NCBI GenBank assembly: GCA_022578965.1
Contig: MU400516.1
Location: forward strand, 186,001-250,000
Direction of reading: 5' to 3'
DNA from: Xylaria sp. FL1777
Lineage: Eukaryota > Ascomycota > Sordariomycetes > Xylariales > Xylariaceae
Length of the DNA: 64,000 bases
Positions 59,914 to 64,000 of the stretch are shown here, one piece after another. Position 1 is the first letter of the stretch; the number at the start of each line of letters is the position of its first letter. A program made the position numbers and the translations under genes. The notes below the pieces were generated by a model, which saw only the letters and a list, made by a program, of their open reading frames with translations, was not told the DNA's origin and did no database searches.

Positions 59914-61479
59914 CTAATAGAAACCTTGGAAGTTGGCCAATAGGGGAAACTGGGCTTGATGAAACGGATTAGGCTGATGAAATGGAGGTGCCTGCGCATA
60001 CCGGTTCACCACATCCCAAAAATATGGAAGGGTGAACTTGTTCGCAGTGCAGTTTGGTTGAGCGAGAGCTGGATCAGCACAGGGGTTGCAGGCTGGATAA
60101 GCTCCTTGGATAGGTCCGGCATACTGTGGAACAAATTCCTGTGGGAAGGGAATCTTTGGCTCCTCTGGGTCGAACAATTGGGGTTCCTGGATAGGAACCT
60201 TCTCATTCTGGATCTCAAAGATTTCCTCGTCGTCTAAATCGTCAATAGTCGAGCAGCTAGAGGTAAGAGATCCTTCATCCGAGGAGCAGGTAGACTCCCC
60301 GTCCGAGTCCGAAGCAGCAGGAGAAAGTGGTGCGTCGTAGCTTATATTGTCAATGGCATCCTCGCAGTTAACGTAATCAGTGGGTTCAGGCGAGGCCGGC
60401 GGAGTGAGTAACGCCTGTTGCGTCGCGGGAATGGTGAACTTGGAGCAGGCTAAGATTCTGTTCCTCAGCTCCGGTAACGTAATTCTCTCATCTGGGTTGC
60501 GGGTAAAGATACGGCCCAGAATATCGTTAAGGTCGTCAGATAACGGCAAAATGGTCCTCAGGAAATCCTGACTCCTGGTAAAAGCGCGGTATGTGGAATC
60601 TTCAAACGACGCCTGTCGCCATGGATTACGGCCGCACGTCAGGTTTACCAGAATGACGCCAAGACTCCAGACATCATTAGGGGCGCAGTAATAAAATGGC
60701 CTCCGGGATGAAGGATCCATACATTCTAGAGAGAGTGAAGAGAGTTAGTTGATATCCACGGGTGACGCTGGTTCGCGCGAAGAAATCCTACCTGGAGACA
60801 TGTAGAATGTCGAACCGCAGCCGTAGTCCTCGGATCGATCATTTGCCGTAGCTAAGCCAAAGTCTGCCAGCTTCACGGTATCGCCCTGGTTTGAGACAAG
60901 GATATTCTCCGGCTTCAGATCCCGGTGATAGATACCCAAGGCATGGCAATGTTCAACGGCGTCCAGGATTTGAAGGAAAACACTCTTGACCATGTCGTCC
61001 TTACCCACATACTGACCACACTCCGTTATATTGTAGAATAGATCTCCCTCCGAGCAGAACTCTAGTACCACGTAGATGCAATCCGGGTCATCGACAATTT
61101 TGTGCATGGAAACAACATTGGGATGGGCGGAGGCCAGGTAATGAAGTCGAAGTTCCCTGCGCTGGAAGTCTAGCTGTCGCCTGTCCAGTGGAGATCCATC
61201 GGCATTAAATTTGCTGAGCGTCTTGACGGCATATTGGGTGCTAGTGGTGATGTCGACGGCCAAATACACTACGCCATAGGCACCGGTACCGATTATTTTT
61301 ACCAACTGTAGACTCTGGCCTAGAAACTTCCCCAGCCTCTCCTCCGGCGCAATTGGGATGTAGCGTTGAGGACAAGTTGGCGGCACGACAAATGGTTGTT
61401 GTAGATACGCGGGCTTGCTGCTGTCGTACAAAGGTGATGCCGGGGGCGTAGGATATCCGTATACTGCTGCATTATTCAT
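59914..61479 (-). CDS. Ran1/Pat1-like serine/threonine protein kinase
   Basis: Two exons, 61479-60792 and 60725-59914, with a 66-bp intron (GTAGGA donor, CTCTAG acceptor, CTAAC branch) give 499 aa. The kinase domain spans about 56-330: GTGAYG loop (64-69), AVK Lys86, HRDLKPEN (185-192), DFG (206-208) and GCGSTFYMSPE (220-230). The CGSxFYMSPE form is typical of the Ran1 group (S. pombe Ran1/Pat1, yeast Sks1/Vhs1), which links nutrient state to growth and sexual development. After the domain come acidic Ser-rich and Pro/Phe/Gln-rich tails. TPPASP occurs both near the N-terminus (11-16) and after the kinase domain, a possible proline-directed phosphosite pair. The start is the ATG at 61479; the frame upstream looks like leader. 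Function is by family. Confidence 0.93.
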
Positions 61480-63187
61480 GGTATCCTCTGGAATAACGGT
61501 CCTTTTGGAATACAACCGGCCTTGGTTTTCTTGAAAACAGCTAAAGGAAAGAAGGAGACAGGACAATCTATTCTATGTGTAAGACGTCCTCAACCGAAAC
61601 AACGACCAAAGAAAAGAAATCCACGGCAAAGCTCCTTGGGTTGATTATCCAAACGGGGTGTCCAGGAAACCAAACGGCTGGGTAGCTCTCGGCGCGTCGG
61701 TGGGAGAGAAGGTGAGAGGGAAGAGGGAGGGGGGAAGATAACTCAACAACGGCGGGTTATCATTGGGCTTCCCTTGCGCAGTCGTGATAATTGTAAAGAT
61801 GTGTATGTTTATGGTGAGTTGTAAAGGACGAGGTGAGTTGTCGTGAGGTTTGAAGCAGCAGCAGCTCCAGCATGCAGATGCGGCTGGTGGGAGATAAATG
61901 TAGATGATAGATATTCGGATATCAACGCTCCCCGTACTACGCTACCTACGATACGGTACAGGATAGGACAAGGGTCTGTCTTAGGTCGTTTGGATGGCTT
62001 TAACCCTTCCTCGCCTTGGCTGGCCTGGTCAGCGAGTGAGTCGACAGTCCGCGACCGTGTGTGTAATAAACAGCCACTTCATCCACCTTCATCCACTTCA
62101 CCCACCCATGTCTCACACAGGGGACTCACACACACGCCTGCGCTATTCTTAAATTCGATGGCGCTAGCCGTAAAGGCGGCCTGCCTATTCCTGTGGGCAT
62201 CTGTGGGACTGCTGGGGCATACTGTCGTGGTGTACTGTACAGATTACACCCAGTTTCCGACCCAGTCAATGGGCAGACAGGGAGGCGAGGCAGGGGGTTG
62301 CTTGAGGAATGGACCCAAGTGCTTCTAGGGCGCTCCACTTGGAGGAGACGAACGGATGAGATGGGCACCTGGCAAGGGTAGGGGGCAAGGATTGAGGCTT
62401 GGTCGTGGGTGCGTACACTGCACCAAGCCCTTTGCCCGCAGATACACTGAGTACGACGGTATCTAGTACACAGCATACGAGGAGAGGAGGACAAGGATCA
62501 TGTCTGACACACGAAAATAAATTATCCACTCAGACGCTTGCTGTTATTAGTCGAGCGGTGTTGCCTTGGTGTGCGCCAATTCTGGCCACGAGCCATGTTC
62601 CAATATTTAATACCACACCCTGGACAGAACCTGGGCTAGCGAGAGTCTTGGTACGGTCATGGTCGCCCTGAAAAGTTGGACGAGCCACTCAGCCCCTGTC
62701 GATGAACGACGGCGGGCTACGGCGGGCGGAGAATGAACAATACACTACCTACACTACGATGTAGTATGCGCACTATATGCGTAGACTGTACACTACCTCC
62801 CAGAGGAGCAAGATGAGAAGGAGACGGAAAAAAAAATCGATGGGGAAAAAAAGGGGGGGCGTGCGTGTGATCAGTCGCCAGAGCCAGGACACTCCCCAAT
62901 AACCCTGCCTACTATTGACAGCGACAAGTCGAACGAACAAAGGTGAGTGGCTGCTGACACTCCACATCCTTTCATCTTGTTGGTGCAGCCGACAGCCCCG
63001 GTGACTCGCATAGTTTTGCTTCTTTGCCTGGCAAGACCATGATTACAGGTACGGTAGTCTAGTGTAGGTACGCAACTGACAGTCGATTCGCCAGCCGCTT
63101 GACGTGTAAACACTTCACAAGAAGACTTCTGGATACCCATTACCACATGCCTCCATGCCTCCTCCATAGCCCTATCACTAGGTAGGG

Positions 63188-63211
63188 AAAAAAAAAAAAA
63201 AAAAAAAAAAA
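63188..63211 (+). repeat. Homopolymer of 24 A
   Basis: An uninterrupted run of 24 adenines between GGG on both sides. It is either a simple homopolymer or the tail of an old retroposed sequence; no flanking duplication was found by eye. Confidence 0.9.
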
Positions 63212-63925
63212 GGGTAGCCTAACTATCATGTGCCCGAACAGACCCGGAGCGTTCATTCCCGGAGAGAAGAACGCTTCGCCTCAGGCGATTCAATATTCAC
63301 GCCATCGAACAACTACACTAATGGCGGAAATACACTAAATGCAAACTTTCAGGTTTATCGAGGTCCGAGGACTGCGTAATAGTCCAGTTTTAGCCAGAGT
63401 GACGTCTACCCATTGATCGTAATGTGTATACTATTAGGTAGGCTCACCACTCTAAAGGTGTAAACCACGTACAAGGTGGGCTGTGTATAGTACACGTGTA
63501 CTGCGGTCGTACACAATTCGGCAGTCTCTTACAGTACACGGCAAACCGAGAATTGGCTTCTCTTATTCGCCACATCGCTCTCGATCCAGCTCGTGCTTTA
63601 ATTTTTTGGGATGTGTGCACAAGGTCCGTGGTTTATAGACAGGTTTAGCATGTTGTTATCATCCCATCGTTTGTGTGCCTGGCGGGGTGCATAAAGTCAT
63701 CTGTCGTAGGACGAGGCTTCTGAGACCCTATTCTGTTCTGGCCTTCACTCTCCCCAGTATTCTGTTGCAAGATATGCCTCGTCATTGGTGCCAGTGCCGA
63801 TCAAAGCTCAAATCCTACAACTATCTGTACGTAGTGCGTATACTATACTATGCTACCTATACATTCGTGGATAGAGAATAGACTTACATGACACCATATC
63901 ATGTTGGTACCTAGTGTGAAGTAGC

Positions 63926-64000
63926 TTAGCTACTATGCAAAAGTTCGTCACAGTCATCATGATTATCGTTATTATCATCCTCTTCCTCATGCTCTTGTTT
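63926..64000 (-). CDS. Possible C-terminal end of a gene entering from the right (acidic tail)
   Basis: From the right edge the minus strand reads 24 residues, strongly acidic (KQEHEEEDDNNDNHDDCDE...), to a TAA at 63926-63928. Such tails are common in fungal proteins, but a second frame is also open here and the stretch is a GAT-rich repeat. Weak support only. Confidence 0.2.
   Translation of the reverse strand, partial: KQEHEEEDDNNDNHDDCDELLHSS

Larger units (their letters stand above)
61480..64000. other. 2.5-kb region: kinase promoter/leader and poly-A run
   Basis: The first part is the promoter and 5' leader of the minus-strand kinase gene; it contains A/G-rich stretches at 61700-61740. 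Plus-strand frames (for example 61843-62328) have no domain. A run of 24 A residues is at 63188-63211. At the extreme right the minus strand reads an acidic string that could belong to a gene outside the window. Confidence 0.4.

Noticed and set aside
61843..62328. 161-codon plus-strand frame upstream of the kinase gene
   Set aside because: Lies in the kinase promoter/leader region; low-complexity start and no recognisable domain.

Overview
The window looks like nuclear DNA of a filamentous ascomycete (Pezizomycotina, most likely Sordariomycetes; no lower rank can be supported). The evidence is short introns (44-285 bp) with GTAAGT-type donors and CTAAC/CTGAC branch points, divergent and convergent single genes without operons, and fungal families such as a division-1 chitin synthase, a Ran1-like kinase, a ChaC-like cyclotransferase and a fungal PAPS-sulfotransferase-like protein. 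Seventeen protein genes can be supported. Eleven are spliced, and their exon-intron structures were rebuilt by hand from splice consensus, phase and protein continuity. No rRNA, tRNA, CRISPR array or intact transposon was recognised.

Layout: 0.15-5.4 kb carries a chitin synthase and a membrane-anchored NodB-type polysaccharide deacetylase on the minus strand, a plausible chitin/chitosan pair. 5.4-14.2 kb is mostly non-coding, with one conserved fungal protein (9.0-9.9 kb) preceded by a pyrimidine-rich leader. 14.2-24.2 kb is a dense housekeeping block: PWP1 and PRP16 (divergent), acylphosphatase, TLS1/Hep59 and a zinc-finger protein. PRP16 and TLS1 are both spliceosomal, and PWP1 acts in ribosome assembly. 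24.2-33.3 kb holds only the sulfotransferase-like gene. 33.3-41.6 kb holds a degenerate metallo-beta-lactamase-fold protein, a penta-EF-hand protein, a ChaC family gene and a glycine-rich RRM protein. 45.5-49.9 kb holds a conserved fungal protein of unknown role and a CitE/CLYBL-type lyase. 50-59.9 kb is almost empty apart from a small secreted protein with Kex2-type sites. 59.9-61.5 kb carries a Ran1/Pat1-like kinase, and the right end is non-coding.

The most interesting points are: (1) the secreted precursor at 53.1-53.7 kb, with dibasic sites and three related Pro/Gly-rich segments; (2) a 5-nt micro-exon in the ChaC gene and a 19-nt micro-exon in the penta-EF-hand gene; (3) a GC-AG intron and a 12-nt first exon in the acylphosphatase gene; (4) a metallo-beta-lactamase-like protein whose metal-binding histidines are replaced; and (5) a recurrent palindromic TACCTA/TAGGTA motif in intergenic DNA, including perfect 13-bp inverted repeats. 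No clear multi-gene novel system, such as a secondary-metabolite or RiPP cluster, is visible.
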